The notes: generated by a model from the sequence alone, not told the origin. 64,000 bases of DNA from Chitinophagaceae bacterium (GCA_016699815.1 CP065012.1:620001-684000); one strand, 5' to 3'; counted from the first letter of the stretch, positions 16,553 to 25,831 are shown. Made by a program: numbers and translations.

Positions 16553-16796
16553 TTCCAATATCTCGGCAAACAGTTCGGGAAACCTCATCCATTCAAGCAG
16601 TCCATCGGGTACGGTTGAGATAACAGTTCAAATACCTGCAAACCATCCAAAGGGAAGAGTAACTGTAAAAAGGGGAAATGTAGCATTTAATTGTTATGAT
16701 TTTGGAGCAGGAGGAAATGGAATCATCGTCTCTCTTTTTGACAATAGCCCCAATGGAGATTCTTACACTATAATTTTTGATGGTTTGCTATGTTAA
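16380..16796 (+). CDS. Small secreted protein of the duplicated cassette, copy A
   Basis: A 138-aa protein with a signal peptide (TCSFLLLLFAGF core, cleavage probably near residue 20-24). The mature protein is beta-rich and Asn/Ser/Gly-rich, with VQIPANHPKGRV and SLFDNSPNGDSYTIIF in its second half. It is a paralogue of 20048-20488: the first 57 residues are almost identical, while the rest keeps only scattered identity such as QIPANHP and SLFDN. The function is unknown. Its stop overlaps the start region of the large surface-protein gene that follows, suggesting the two are made together. Confidence 0.8.
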   Translation: MKTISTFFTCSFLLLLFAGFTEVKVQHSKLSFVSTFYNNGTITIPYVEISDNNGSDNASNISANSSGNLIHSSSPSGTVEITVQIPANHPKGRVTVKRGNVAFNCYDFGAGGNGIIVSLFDNSPNGDSYTIIFDGLLC

Positions 16797-19700
16797 AAAA
16801 CAATATTGTTTGCTAAGATTAATATATAAAATATTATTTTTCTCTATTATTCACCTTAGTTTTATTAGAGAAATTTATGCGCAAAATAACCTGCCGGGAG
16901 GAGATCTTAACGGCTCAGTTATTACCCTCATCTGCGCCAACTCTTGTGTGCCGCTTAGCGTAAAAGTTCCCCATTTAAAATCTGCTACTGATTATAAGGT
17001 AATAGAAATACCTTTTAAGCCCTTTAAATATATAGTTGAGGATGGTCATGAAGATTCAGTAAGGCTATATTCTGTAGCAGGAGGCAGTTATTGTGTCCCT
17101 TTTCCCTTACCCTTTAACTTTTGTTTTTATGGTCAATCTTATTCAAAAGTAATGGTGTGTGGAAATGGATACCTCAGTTTTGACATATCATTAGCAAACT
17201 GGGGATCTGGTAGTAATGGTATAGGTAATACTTTACCTTACTTTGAACCTGACACTTCCACATATATTGCTTTCCTTTTACGTTCAACCATTATGGGCAT
17301 GTTTTCAACATTTGACACAAGGCGTTGTGATAATCAAGCGCCAGCTCCCCCCAACGGGTTTCCCCAATGCTCTTCACCTTACGACCGAAGAATTCAATGG
17401 CGGGTGGAAGGCACGGCCCCTTCAAGAAAATTTATTGCAAGCTATTACAAAATTGGAAATGCTTTTTACGACAGTACCTCCAGTTATGTACAACCCTGTT
17501 TTTACAACCCCAATACTTTTCAAATAGTGCTCCACGAAACAAGCGGCCTTATTGATGTGCATATTGAAGACAGGATCTGTCAGCCTTCTTTGCCCCAAAA
17601 AGGGGTTGCCACACTTGGCATTCAAAACTGGGAATGTACCAGGGCCGTTACTGCCCCCGGCAAAAACTGTACCCCATGGACAGCCCATCATGAGTCTTAC
17701 CGCTTCATTCCTTCCGACAGCGCTTCCCGGTTTTTAGGCGCCGAAATTTTAGATATGGCCGGTAATTCACTCGCCTTTGCCGATACCGCCACTTCCTTAC
17801 CCGGGCTTTTAGACCTCCAGTTTCAAAACATTTGCCCGGGGCCTACGCTTACTAAATATATTATTAAAACAAGGTTTCTTACCTGCCAGGCTGCAGAAGA
17901 ATTCATTACCCTTGATACCATTAATGTAGTGCGTAAATATCACCTGCCTGCAACCGCCTCCGTGGTTCCTGCTACCTGCGGCAACAACTCCGGCAGCATT
18001 AGCATTATTGTTACCGATAGCCTTGGCGTGCCGCCTTACCAGTATGCTATTAACGGCGGCAGTTTACAAAACAGCAATACTTTCACCGGCCTTTATGCAG
18101 GCAGCTATCCCGTTCTTGTGGTGGACTCCCGTGGTTGCGATACCGCTTTTACCGTTTCGGTTAATGGCAACGCTACACTTTCTCATACCCTCTTTGTTAA
18201 GAATGCTTTTTGTGCTGCAGTTAACAATACCGGCTCTGTTACTATTACGCCTACTACGGGTATTGGCCCGTATTTTTCAACGCTTACAGGGCCTGGCGGG
18301 CCTTATACCTATAGTGGCAATGGGCCAATTGTTTTTAATAACCTTGCTGCCGGTACTTATACTTACAACTTCTCCGATGCTTTTGCTTGCCCCGGTATTG
18401 GAGGCAATGTAGTTGTGGGGTTTAACACGCCAATAAAACCTTTTGCAAAACTGGATAAACCGCTCTGTAATGGCAACGCAGATGGCGCAATAACTTTTAT
18501 GCCCGCTGGCGGCATTTATCCTTACACTTATTCTATTAATAATGGCGCCAGCTTCCAGGACAGTTCCAATTTTACCCTGCTTGCTGCTGGCACTCATCAT
18601 TTTATTATTAAAGACAGCGCTGGCTGTACTAAAGATACCAGCATTGTGCTTACGCAACCTTTAGCGCTTGTGGCAACGGCTTCCCTTATTAACGCCGCCT
18701 CTTGCTTTGGCAACGATGGTAAAATACTTGTTTCCATTACTGGTGGCACTCCTAAATACTGGACCGCTGTCAATGGCAGTTTTTTTTCGCCCCGATACTT
18801 TAATTACGGCGCCTGTGGGTACTTACCCTTTTATTACTGCAATGGATATTAATGGTTGTAAGGATACGGTTGATGTACCGCTTACTATTCCTCTCAACGA
18901 TACCATGCGCCTTAGCCTTGAGCAAAGTATTAATGTTTGCGAAGGTTCATCGGCTACGCTTTATCCTGTGGTGAATGATAATATTCCCGGCAATGCTTTT
19001 GCATGGCATTGGGGTTCTGTTAATGCGGCTTCAACTATTGCCAATGACTCTGTAAAAAATGCAGTAGTATCCCCTGTTGATACTTCTGTTTATTTTCTGC
19101 ATGCATCATGGGGCCTTTGCCATCGCTTTGATACCATTACCGCAAACCTCCTGTACAAGCCCAGGGTAAAAGTGGGTAACGATACCATTATTTGTTTTGG
19201 CAATACTGCCTTGCTTAATGGCCGTTTATTATATGCTTCGGGGCCGGTGAATTTTAACTGGCATCCTCCCAATTTTGTAAACAACATTTACCTGCCCGTT
19301 ACTTTTGCAAACCCGGCTACGGCAGGTACGCATCTTTATGCCTTGATGGTACAGGATAATTATGGATGCAATTTTTTTAGCGCAGATACCTTGCTGGTTA
19401 CCGTATTGCCCCGTGTACCTGTATTTGCTGGCAACGATAGCATTGCTGTTTTGGGTGAAGCCCATCAACTTTTGGGAAGCGGTGGCCTGCAATATACCTG
19501 GGCGCCGGCAGATGTACTCAATAATGCTGCTGCTCAAAACCCCATTGCTGTTTTATACAACGATACCAGGTTCACTCTTCGGGTAATGGATATAGCGGGT
19601 TGCACCGCTATGGATACGGTGCTGATAAAAGTTTTAAAAGGACCGGCTTATTATGTGCCTACCGCTTTTAGCCCAAATGCTGATGGACGTAACGATATCT

Positions 19701-19918
19701 TCAGGCCAATACCTGCTGGCATCAGCAGTACAAAAAAGTTCAGCATTTACAACCGCTACGGCACAATGGTTTTTGAAACCAGCCAATGGCTTAAAGGATG
19801 GGATGGACGGTACAAAGGACAAATGCAACCTCCTGGTGCTTATATATGGTTTTTAAACGGTATGGATAAAAACGGAAAAATTATTCAAAAAAAAGGTACC
19901 GTAATTTTAATTAAATAA
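16777..19918 (+). pseudogene. Large T9SS type B surface protein, copy A, broken by a +1 frameshift in a T-run
   Basis: Two frames (16777-18852, and a downstream frame ending at 19918) together match the intact paralogue at 20581-23631. The break is at an eight-T run at 18780-18787; the intact copy has seven Ts at 22494-22500. Restoring the frame gives a protein of about 1046 aa: signal peptide ending EIYAQ, an N-terminal domain of about 270 mature residues, SprB-like repeats (for example ATCGNNSGSISIIV and YAINGGSLQNS), and a gliding-motility-type C-terminal domain (VPTAFSPNADGRNDIF) that directs secretion by the type IX system. As read, the product stops after 691 aa without the sorting domain. 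The start is uncertain: ATG at 16777 and 16780 both overlap the preceding gene. A sequencing error or phase-variable slippage are both possible. Confidence 0.8.
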
Positions 19919-19930
19919 TAGAGCTGATGT
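17677..19930 (+). repeat. 3' conserved block of cassette, copy A (about 2.25 kb)
   Basis: From 17677 to ten bases past the stop codon, this DNA is nearly identical to 21391-23643; about ten differences were noted by eye, including the extra T at 18780-18787. The blocks are direct repeats spaced about 3.71 kb apart. Confidence 0.93.
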
Positions 19931-19942
19931 GAATGAGCTAAG

Positions 19943-19965
19943 TACTGTATGCTTTCTATACAGTA
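19943..19965 (+). other. Hairpin after cassette copy A
   Basis: TACTGTAT and ATACAGTA form an eight-base-pair stem around a seven-base loop, 24 bases after the copy A stop. There is no strong T-run after it, so it is at best a weak terminator. It is absent after copy B. Confidence 0.35.
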
Positions 19966-19993
19966 GCACAGAATTTTATGAAAATATAATTCG

Positions 19994-20001
19994 TATCTTT
20001 A
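19994..20001 (+). promoter_or_regulatory. -7 promoter element (TATCTTTA) for cassette copy B
   Basis: TATCTTTA is one base from TATCTTTG and lies 46 bases before the ATG at 20048, giving copy B its own probable promoter in the 129-base gap between cassettes. Confidence 0.45.
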
Positions 20002-20047
20002 TTGGCACATCCCTGCCTTTATTTTTTTAACTATTATACTTGCTGTT

Positions 20048-20220
20048 ATGAAAACAATTAGCACTTTTTTTACTTGCAATTTTTTGCTACTACTTTTTGC
20101 AGGTTTTACAGAAGTTAAAGTGCAACATAGTAAGCTTTCATTTGTTTCTACTTTTTACAACAACGGAACTATTACAATCCCTTATGTTGAAACATCGGAT
20201 AATAACGGTTCGGATAATGC
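20048..20220 (+). repeat. 5' conserved block of cassette, copy B
   Basis: The partner of 16380-16552. Identity begins at the ATG and ends after codon 57, with three mismatches seen. Confidence 0.9.
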
Positions 20221-20488
20221 AACTAATATTACCCCTGGGGGTACGGCTAATTTAATTTTATTTGGCAACCCTACCGGCATAGTAGAAGCCACAGTGCAAA
20301 TACCTGCAAACCACCCTGCAGGCAGGGTATATCTTACAAGAGACGACAACCCCAGTATAAAGATTGATTGTAAAACATTTCCCGCTAGTAAGACTAACGA
20401 TATCATATTGAGTTTGTTTGATAATAACCCCAGTGGGTATGAATATGATATTTATTATGAGGAAGGTGCAGGGCTCACATGCCCTTAA
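20048..20488 (+). CDS. Small secreted protein of the duplicated cassette, copy B
   Basis: A 146-aa secreted protein with the same signal peptide and first 57 residues as copy A. The second half is diverged but alignable (VQIPANHPAGRV, IILSLFDNNPSGYEYDIYY) and ends in an extra acidic stretch plus TCP. It has two cysteines in this half, possibly forming a disulfide (DCKTF and LTCP); copy A has equivalents at FNCYDF and LLC. It lies 92 bases before the large surface-protein gene, without the overlap seen in copy A. Confidence 0.8.
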   Translation: MKTISTFFTCNFLLLLFAGFTEVKVQHSKLSFVSTFYNNGTITIPYVETSDNNGSDNATNITPGGTANLILFGNPTGIVEATVQIPANHPAGRVYLTRDDNPSIKIDCKTFPASKTNDIILSLFDNNPSGYEYDIYYEEGAGLTCP

Positions 20489-20580
20489 ATTCAATTTATG
20501 AAAATTTAATTCCCTTATATAAAAAAGAAATTAGTGGCAATTTATTTTTTATATTTCATTTGCACTACAAGCCCAACCTC

Positions 20581-23500
20581 ATGAAAAAATTTATAATTAA
20601 TATTGTACTATATCTTTTTTCTACAGGTATGGTTTATGCACAAAACAACCTGCCGGGTGGTAACCTTAATGGCTCTACAATTATTCTTACCTGCAGCGAC
20701 TCCTGTGTACCACTAAGCGTAAAAGTTCCCCATTTAAAAGCCGGCACAGATTATAAAGTAATTGAAATACCCTATGCCCCATTTCCTTATTTTGTTGAAG
20801 GTGGGACAGAAGATTATCGAACGTACACAACTCAGCGATTCAGTTTAGCTTTTTCCCTGCCTTTTAATTTTTGTTTTTATGGCCAAAAGTATAACCAGGC
20901 TGTGATAGGTTCAATTGGTATTATCAGCTTTGATGCATCTCTTAGTGGCCTTTCTTGCCCACTCTATTCTAATTACCAATTGCCGTTGCCGCCAAATTCA
21001 AATTTGGTACCACGAGCTGCAATTATGGGCATGTATTCCAATCTAAGCCCGGCAAGATTCCTTCAAAATGAAGATACTACCCTCTGTACGTCTCCTTTTG
21101 ATAGGAAAATTCAATGGAGGGTAGAAGGCACCGCTCCAAAAAGAAAATTTATTGTGAGTTACTATAAGATAGGTTCTTTTGGAAATGATAGCAGTGCTAC
21201 TTACATTTCTCCATGTTTTTTTACACCCAACACTTTCCAGATTGTACTGCACGAAACAAGCGGCCTTATAGATGTACATATTGGCAACAGAACATGTCTT
21301 CCTGTTCACTTTTATGGTAATGCAATACTTGGCATACAGGATTGGAGCAGGGCTAAGTCTGTTACTGCCCCCGGCAAAAACAGCACCTTATGGACAGCCC
21401 ATCATGAGTCTTACCGCTTCATTCCTTCCGACAGCGCTTCCCGGTTTTTAGGCGCCGAAATTTTAGATATGGCCGGTAATTCACTCGCCTTTGCCGATAC
21501 CGCCACTTCCTTACCCGGGCTTTTAGACCTCCAGTTTCAAAACATTTGCCCGGGGCCTACGCTTACTAAATATATTATTAAAACAAGGTTTCTTACCTGC
21601 CAGGCTGCAGAAGAATTCATTACCCTTGATACCATTAATGTAGTGCGTAAATATCACCTGCCTGCAACCGCCTCCGTGGTTCCTGCTACCTGCGGCAACA
21701 ACTCCGGCAGCATTAGCATTATTGTTACCGATAGCCTTGGCGTGCCGCCTTACCAGTATGCTATTAACGGCGGCAGTTTACAAAACAGCAATACTTTCAC
21801 CGGCCTTTATGCAGGCAGCTATCCCGTTCTTGTGGTGGACTCCCGTGGTTGCGATACCGCTTTTACCGTTTCGGTTAATGGCAACGCTACACTTTCTCAT
21901 ACCCTCTTTGTTAAGAATGCTTTTTGTGCTGCAGTTAACAATACCGGCTCTGTTACTATTACGCCTACTACGGGTATTGGCCCGTATTTTTCAACGCTTA
22001 CAGGGCCTGGCGGGCCTTATACCTATAGTGGCAATGGGCCAATTGTTTTTAATAACCTTGCTGCCGGTACTTATACTTACAACTTCTCCGATGCTTTTGC
22101 TTGCCCCGGTATTGGAGGCAATGTAGTTGTGGGGTTTAACACGCCAATAAAACCTTTTGCAAAACTGGATAAACCGCTCTGTAATGGCAACGCAGATGGC
22201 GCAATAACTTTTATGCCTGCTGGCGGCATTTATCCTTACACTTATTCTATTAATAATGGCGCCAGCTTCCAGGACAGTTCCAATTTTACCCTGCTTGCTG
22301 CTGGCACTCATCATTTTATTATTAAAGACAGCGCTGGCTGTACTAAAGATACCAGCATTGTGCTTACGCAACCTTTAGCGCTTGTGGCAACGGCTTCCCT
22401 TATTAACGCCGCCTCTTGCTTTGGCAACGATGGTAAAATACTTGTTTCCATTACTGGTGGCACTCCTAAATACTGGACCGCTGTCAATGGCAGTTTTTTT
22501 CGCCCCGATACTTTAATTACGGCGCCTGTGGGTACTTACCCTTTTATTACTGCAATGGATATTAATGGTTGTAAGGATACGGTTGATGTACCGCTTACTA
22601 TTCCTCTCAACGATACCATGCGCCTTAGCCTTGAGCAAAGTATTAATGTTTGCGAAGGTTCATCGGCTACGCTTTATCCTGTGGTGAATGATAATATTCC
22701 CGGCAATGCTTTTGCATGGCATTGGGGTTCTGTTAATGCGGCTTCAACTATTGCCAATGACTCTGTAAAAAATGCAGTAGTATCCCCTGTTGATACTTCT
22801 GTTTATTTTCTGCATGCATCATGGGGCCTTTGCCATCGCTTTGATACCATTACCGCAAACCTCCTGTACAAGCCCAGGGTAAAAGTGGGTAACGATACCA
22901 TTATTTGTTTTGGCAATACTGCCTTGCTTAATGGCCGTTTATTATATGCTTCGGGACCGGTGAATTTTAACTGGCATCCTCCCATTTTTGTAAACAACAT
23001 TTACCTGCCCGTTACTTTTGCAAACCCGGCTACGGCAGGTACGCATCTTTATGCCTTGATGGTACAGGATAATTATGGATGCAATTTTTTTAGCGCCGAT
23101 ACCTTGCTGGTTACCGTATTGCCCCGTGTACCTGTATTTGCTGGCAACGATAGCATTGCTGTTTTGGGTGAAGCCCATCAACTTTTGGGAAGCGGTGGCC
23201 TGCAATATACCTGGGCGCCGGCAGATGTACTCAATAATGCTGCTGCTCAAAACCCCATTGCTGTTTTATACAACGATACCAGGTTCACTCTTCGGGTAAT
23301 GGATATAGCGGGTTGCACCGCTATGGATACGGTGCTGATAAAAGTTTTAAAAGGACCGGCTTATTATGTGCCTACCGCTTTTAGCCCAAATGCTGATGGA
23401 CGTAACGATATCTTCAGGCCAATACCTGCTGGCATCAGCAGTACAAAAAGGTTCAGCGTTTACAACCGCTACGGCACAATGGTTTTTGAAACCAGCCAAT

Positions 23501-23631
23501 GGCTTAAAGGATGGGATGGACGGTACAAAGGACAAATACAACCTCCTGGTGCTTATATATGGTTTTTAAACGGTATGGATAAAAACGGAAAAATTATTCA
23601 AAAAAAAGGTACCGTAATTTTAATTAAATAA
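20581..23631 (+). CDS. Large T9SS type B surface protein with SprB-like repeats, copy B
   Basis: The intact copy, 1016 aa. The start at 20581 is chosen because it directly begins a signal peptide (KKFIINIVLYLFSTGMVYAQ); the open frame extends upstream to 20479 without one. Residues 21-270 form a cysteine-containing N-terminal domain (PLSVKVPHLKAGTDYKVIEI, SLPFNFCFYGQKY, FQIVLHETSGLIDVHI). After residue 271 come SprB-like repeats of about 75-90 residues, a polycystic-kidney-domain-like region, and the gliding-motility-associated C-terminal domain (VPTAFSPNADGRNDIF, GWDGRYKG, KGTVILIK), the sorting signal for the type IX system. It is likely an adhesin or mobile surface filament component. Residues 271-1016 are nearly identical to copy A; residues 1-270 are not. 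Confidence 0.9.
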   Translation: MKKFIINIVLYLFSTGMVYAQNNLPGGNLNGSTIILTCSDSCVPLSVKVPHLKAGTDYKVIEIPYAPFPYFVEGGTEDYRTYTTQRFSLAFSLPFNFCFYGQKYNQAVIGSIGIISFDASLSGLSCPLYSNYQLPLPPNSNLVPRAAIMGMYSNLSPARFLQNEDTTLCTSPFDRKIQWRVEGTAPKRKFIVSYYKIGSFGNDSSATYISPCFFTPNTFQIVLHETSGLIDVHIGNRTCLPVHFYGNAILGIQDWSRAKSVTAPGKNSTLWTAHHESYRFIPSDSASRFLGAEILDMAGNSLAFADTATSLPGLLDLQFQNICPGPTLTKYIIKTRFLTCQAAEEFITLDTINVVRKYHLPATASVVPATCGNNSGSISIIVTDSLGVPPYQYAINGGSLQNSNTFTGLYAGSYPVLVVDSRGCDTAFTVSVNGNATLSHTLFVKNAFCAAVNNTGSVTITPTTGIGPYFSTLTGPGGPYTYSGNGPIVFNNLAAGTYTYNFSDAFACPGIGGNVVVGFNTPIKPFAKLDKPLCNGNADGAITFMPAGGIYPYTYSINNGASFQDSSNFTLLAAGTHHFIIKDSAGCTKDTSIVLTQPLALVATASLINAASCFGNDGKILVSITGGTPKYWTAVNGSFFRPDTLITAPVGTYPFITAMDINGCKDTVDVPLTIPLNDTMRLSLEQSINVCEGSSATLYPVVNDNIPGNAFAWHWGSVNAASTIANDSVKNAVVSPVDTSVYFLHASWGLCHRFDTITANLLYKPRVKVGNDTIICFGNTALLNGRLLYASGPVNFNWHPPIFVNNIYLPVTFANPATAGTHLYALMVQDNYGCNFFSADTLLVTVLPRVPVFAGNDSIAVLGEAHQLLGSGGLQYTWAPADVLNNAAAQNPIAVLYNDTRFTLRVMDIAGCTAMDTVLIKVLKGPAYYVPTAFSPNADGRNDIFRPIPAGISSTKRFSVYNRYGTMVFETSQWLKGWDGRYKGQIQPPGAYIWFLNGMDKNGKIIQKKGTVILIK

Positions 23632-23643
23632 TAGAGCTGATGT
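21391..23643 (+). repeat. 3' conserved block of cassette, copy B (about 2.25 kb)
   Basis: The partner of 17677-19930. Differences noted include AAT/ATT (Asn to Ile), AAG/AGG (Lys to Arg) and ATT/GTT (Ile to Val) codons near the 3' end, and seven rather than eight Ts at 22494-22500. Confidence 0.93.
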
Positions 23644-23659
23644 AATACTAAACTAATCC

Positions 23660-23667
23660 TACTTTTA
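23660..23667 (+). promoter_or_regulatory. Possible -7 element (TACTTTTA) for the DUF721 gene
   Basis: TACTTTTA ends four bases before the ATG at 23672. If used, the mRNA would have almost no leader. It lies just outside the 3' end of repeat block B. Confidence 0.3.
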
Positions 23668-23671
23668 CACT

Positions 23672-23953
23672 ATGGGAGAATTTTCAATGCAGGATGCCAT
23701 GAAGCAGTTTTTAAAACACAGCCGTTTAAAACAGGGCATTCAATCGGTACAAATAGAAGAGGTATGGGAAGAGGTAATGGGCAAAACCATTGCCCAATAC
23801 ACCGATAAGCTGGAGATAAAAGGCCATACACTTTTCATTACTTCAAAAGTAGCGTCTTTAAAAAACGAATTGCTTTACCAAAAAGAAAAAATAATAGAAC
23901 GAATTAATGAGGCAATGGGCGAAAAAATTATTTACGAAGTGAAGATAATTTAA
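23672..23953 (+). CDS. DUF721 (DciA-like) protein
   Basis: A 93-aa single-domain protein. Seen are the N-terminal MQDAMKQFLKHSRLKQGI, the conserved VWEEVMGKTIAQYT near 30, and LFITSKVASLKNELLYQKEKIIERIN near 58, the typical KH-like DUF721 core. DciA, a DUF721 protein in other phyla, loads or operates the replicative helicase DnaB; Bacteroidota members are short versions usually next to recF. Here it is separated from recF by the two surface-protein cassettes. Confidence 0.85.
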   Translation: MGEFSMQDAMKQFLKHSRLKQGIQSVQIEEVWEEVMGKTIAQYTDKLEIKGHTLFITSKVASLKNELLYQKEKIIERINEAMGEKIIYEVKII

Positions 23954-23963
23954 GCTGGCAAAA

Positions 23964-24746
23964 TTATACAATGGCATTTTGCTGCGGATACAATGGCGCT
24001 TCAGCGGGAAGCATTACTTTTTTACGGTAGTTTTTAAACATACTATGCCACTTTAAAGATAGCACTCCCAAAATACCTTCTTTTACAATACTCTTGTTCA
24101 TTTTACTCAACCCGAGTTTTCGGTCAATAAAAGTGATGGGAACTTCTTTAATTTTAAAACCTAGTTTCCAGGCAGCAAATTTCATTTCTATCTGGAAAGC
24201 ATAGCCCTCAAATTTTATGGCATCGAGGTTAATAGATTCCAGCACATTGCGTTTATAACAAACAAACCCTGCGGTAGGATCCTTAATGGGCATTGCCGTA
24301 ATAACTCTGGTATAAAACGAAGCGCCTTTGGATAAAGCGATCCTGTCCGAAGGCCAGTTTTCTACTGCACCTCCGGGTACATACCTTGAGCCAACCGCAA
24401 CATCGGCGCCGCCTTCATAACATGCATCATACAATCTTTCTAAATCTATGGGATTGTGGGAAAAATCGGCATCCATTTCAAAAATATACTGGTAGCCTTT
24501 TTCGAGGCTCCATTTAAATCCGTGAATGTACGCTGTTCCTAAACCCAGCTTGCCCTGGCGCTCCTCTAAAAAAAGGCGGCCTGGATATTCCGGCATTAAA
24601 GACCGTACAATTGAAGCCGTACCATCGGGTGAGCAATCATCAATAATAAGTACATGAAATTCTGTTTGCAATGCCATTACAGCATTTACGATGGAACGAA
24701 TATTTTCCTTTTCGTTGTAAGTGGGTATAATTACTACCTTATCCAA
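23964..24746 (-). CDS. Polyprenol-phosphate mannosyltransferase-like glycosyltransferase (GT2)
   Basis: A 260-aa GT-A glycosyltransferase of the dolichol-phosphate mannose synthase group. It begins VVIIPTYNEKENI, has the nucleotide-sugar motif IIDDCSPDGTA near 35, the metal-binding YIFEMDADFSHNP near 92, and the family marker GSRYVPGGAVENWP near 120, plus PITFIDRKLGLSKM near 205. There is no C-terminal membrane domain, so it is the soluble Dpm1-type form. It probably transfers a sugar from GDP or UDP to a polyprenol phosphate for surface glycans or protein glycosylation. Confidence 0.9.
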   Translation of the reverse strand: MDKVVIIPTYNEKENIRSIVNAVMALQTEFHVLIIDDCSPDGTASIVRSLMPEYPGRLFLEERQGKLGLGTAYIHGFKWSLEKGYQYIFEMDADFSHNPIDLERLYDACYEGGADVAVGSRYVPGGAVENWPSDRIALSKGASFYTRVITAMPIKDPTAGFVCYKRNVLESINLDAIKFEGYAFQIEMKFAAWKLGFKIKEVPITFIDRKLGLSKMNKSIVKEGILGVLSLKWHSMFKNYRKKVMLPAEAPLYPQQNAIV

Positions 24747-24821
24747 AAAATGATGGTTTCCGCTTTGATGAAATACAATTTTACAAAAAATTCCGGTTAT
24801 TCAGAGCGAAAATTTGCCAGA

Positions 24822-25595
24822 TTATTTCACTTTTAACAGGCATTTATTAAACAATTCCGTGGCTTTCATTTTGGTATGCAATGCAAAATCGCCCTTCATC
24901 ATCCAATCATAATAGTGTGGCTCAATTTTAAACACGTAAGATGCAGGCTTACCCTTAAATTTTCCAAAATTGAAAACTTCCTCCCCTTTTTCATCATAAA
25001 TAAACCTGCGGGCATAGTCTATAATTTTATCCTCACCTATTACTTCAAGAATGCTTTCGGTAGAATTGCCCAATTGGGTATAGCGGTCAAGCTGAGCTTC
25101 CAGTACTTCAATTGTTGCGTTAATATCTGCTTCGGCACTATGGGCATTTTCCAATTCTCTATTGCAAAAAAACTTGTACGCCGCAGAAAGAGTACGGGGT
25201 TCCATTACATAAAAAATATGTTGCACATCCACCATTTTTTGCTTACTTAAATCGAGGTCCATTTCTGAACGTAAAAATTCTTCCATAAGCATAGGGATAT
25301 CAAAACGGTTGCTGTTGTAGCCGCCAAGGTCGCAACCATCAATAAACTGTTTTATTTCATTTGCCGCCTGCTTAAAAGTGGGCGCATCTTTTACCATTGC
25401 ATCATTAATACCATGAATGTCTGTGGCGCTTTGCGGAATGGGAATTTGCGGATTTAATAACTTTCTTTTGGCCAGTTTACTGCCATCGGTCATAATTTTT
25501 ACCATGGCAATTTCAACAATACGATCGGTAGAAAGACTTACTCCAGTTGTTTCCAAATCAATAAAACAAATAGGGCGTTTTAGGTTCAACTTCAT
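24822..25595 (-). CDS. DEDDh-type 3'-5' exonuclease (DnaQ-like)
   Basis: A 257-aa protein with an N-terminal exonuclease domain. Exo I is FIDLETTGVS (D13, E15), Exo II lies around CDLGGYNSNRFDIPML near 90-105, and Exo III is HSAEADINATIEVL near 151, giving the His/Asp pair of the DEDDh class. The C-terminal part (FNFGKFKGKPASYV, HYYDWMMKGDFALHTK) resembles the small exodeoxyribonuclease X-like C-terminal domain seen in many Bacteroidota homologues. It is probably a proofreading or repair nuclease distinct from the polymerase III epsilon subunit. Confidence 0.88.
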   Translation of the reverse strand: MKLNLKRPICFIDLETTGVSLSTDRIVEIAMVKIMTDGSKLAKRKLLNPQIPIPQSATDIHGINDAMVKDAPTFKQAANEIKQFIDGCDLGGYNSNRFDIPMLMEEFLRSEMDLDLSKQKMVDVQHIFYVMEPRTLSAAYKFFCNRELENAHSAEADINATIEVLEAQLDRYTQLGNSTESILEVIGEDKIIDYARRFIYDEKGEEVFNFGKFKGKPASYVFKIEPHYYDWMMKGDFALHTKMKATELFNKCLLKVK

Positions 25596-25691
25596 TTTAT
25601 AAAATTAAGGTTATCAGATTTACATTTTCAAGGTAAAATCATGCAAATGTAAATGTAAATTCAATAATAATTTATGATGCCAATTTATTTT

Positions 25692-25699
25692 TATATTTG
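25692..25699 (+). promoter_or_regulatory. -7 promoter element (TATATTTG) for the small lipoprotein and ytxJ
   Basis: TATATTTG is a full match to TAnnTTTG, 18 bases before the ATG at 25718, giving a short leader of about a dozen bases. Confidence 0.5.
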
Positions 25700-25717
25700 C
25701 ATACAATTCACCAACAA

Positions 25718-25831
25718 ATGAAAAAAATACTTTTTGTATTTACTATAATGATTTCTCTTACGGTATTATTTTACAGTTGCAGTGGCAGTAGAAAAACCGG
25801 CTGCCCCATGAACGAAAAAATTATCCACTAA
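25718..25831 (+). CDS. 37-aa small lipoprotein
   Basis: Not a long frame, but well formed: ATG, a basic start (KKI), a hydrophobic stretch (LFVFTIMISLTVLFYS) and a cysteine at position 21 in LFYSC that fits a lipobox. A short tail SGSRKTGCPMNEK follows. I recall similar tiny lipoproteins ending in a GCP-x-N motif in Chitinophagaceae, but this is from memory and not checked. A good promoter element precedes it, and the ytxJ gene starts 17 bases after its stop. Confidence 0.6.
   Translation: MKKILFVFTIMISLTVLFYSCSGSRKTGCPMNEKIIH

Noticed and set aside
18008..18412. A 134-aa Leu/Pro-rich frame conserved exactly in both cassette copies (also 21722-22126)
   Set aside because: It is an alternate frame of the SprB-like repeat region; its identity between copies follows from the DNA repeat, and it has no start context or sensible composition of its own.
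16380..23643. The duplicated region as a transposon or integron
   Set aside because: No transposase, integrase, terminal inverted repeats or attachment sites are present; the repeats are coding sequence of the paralogous genes.
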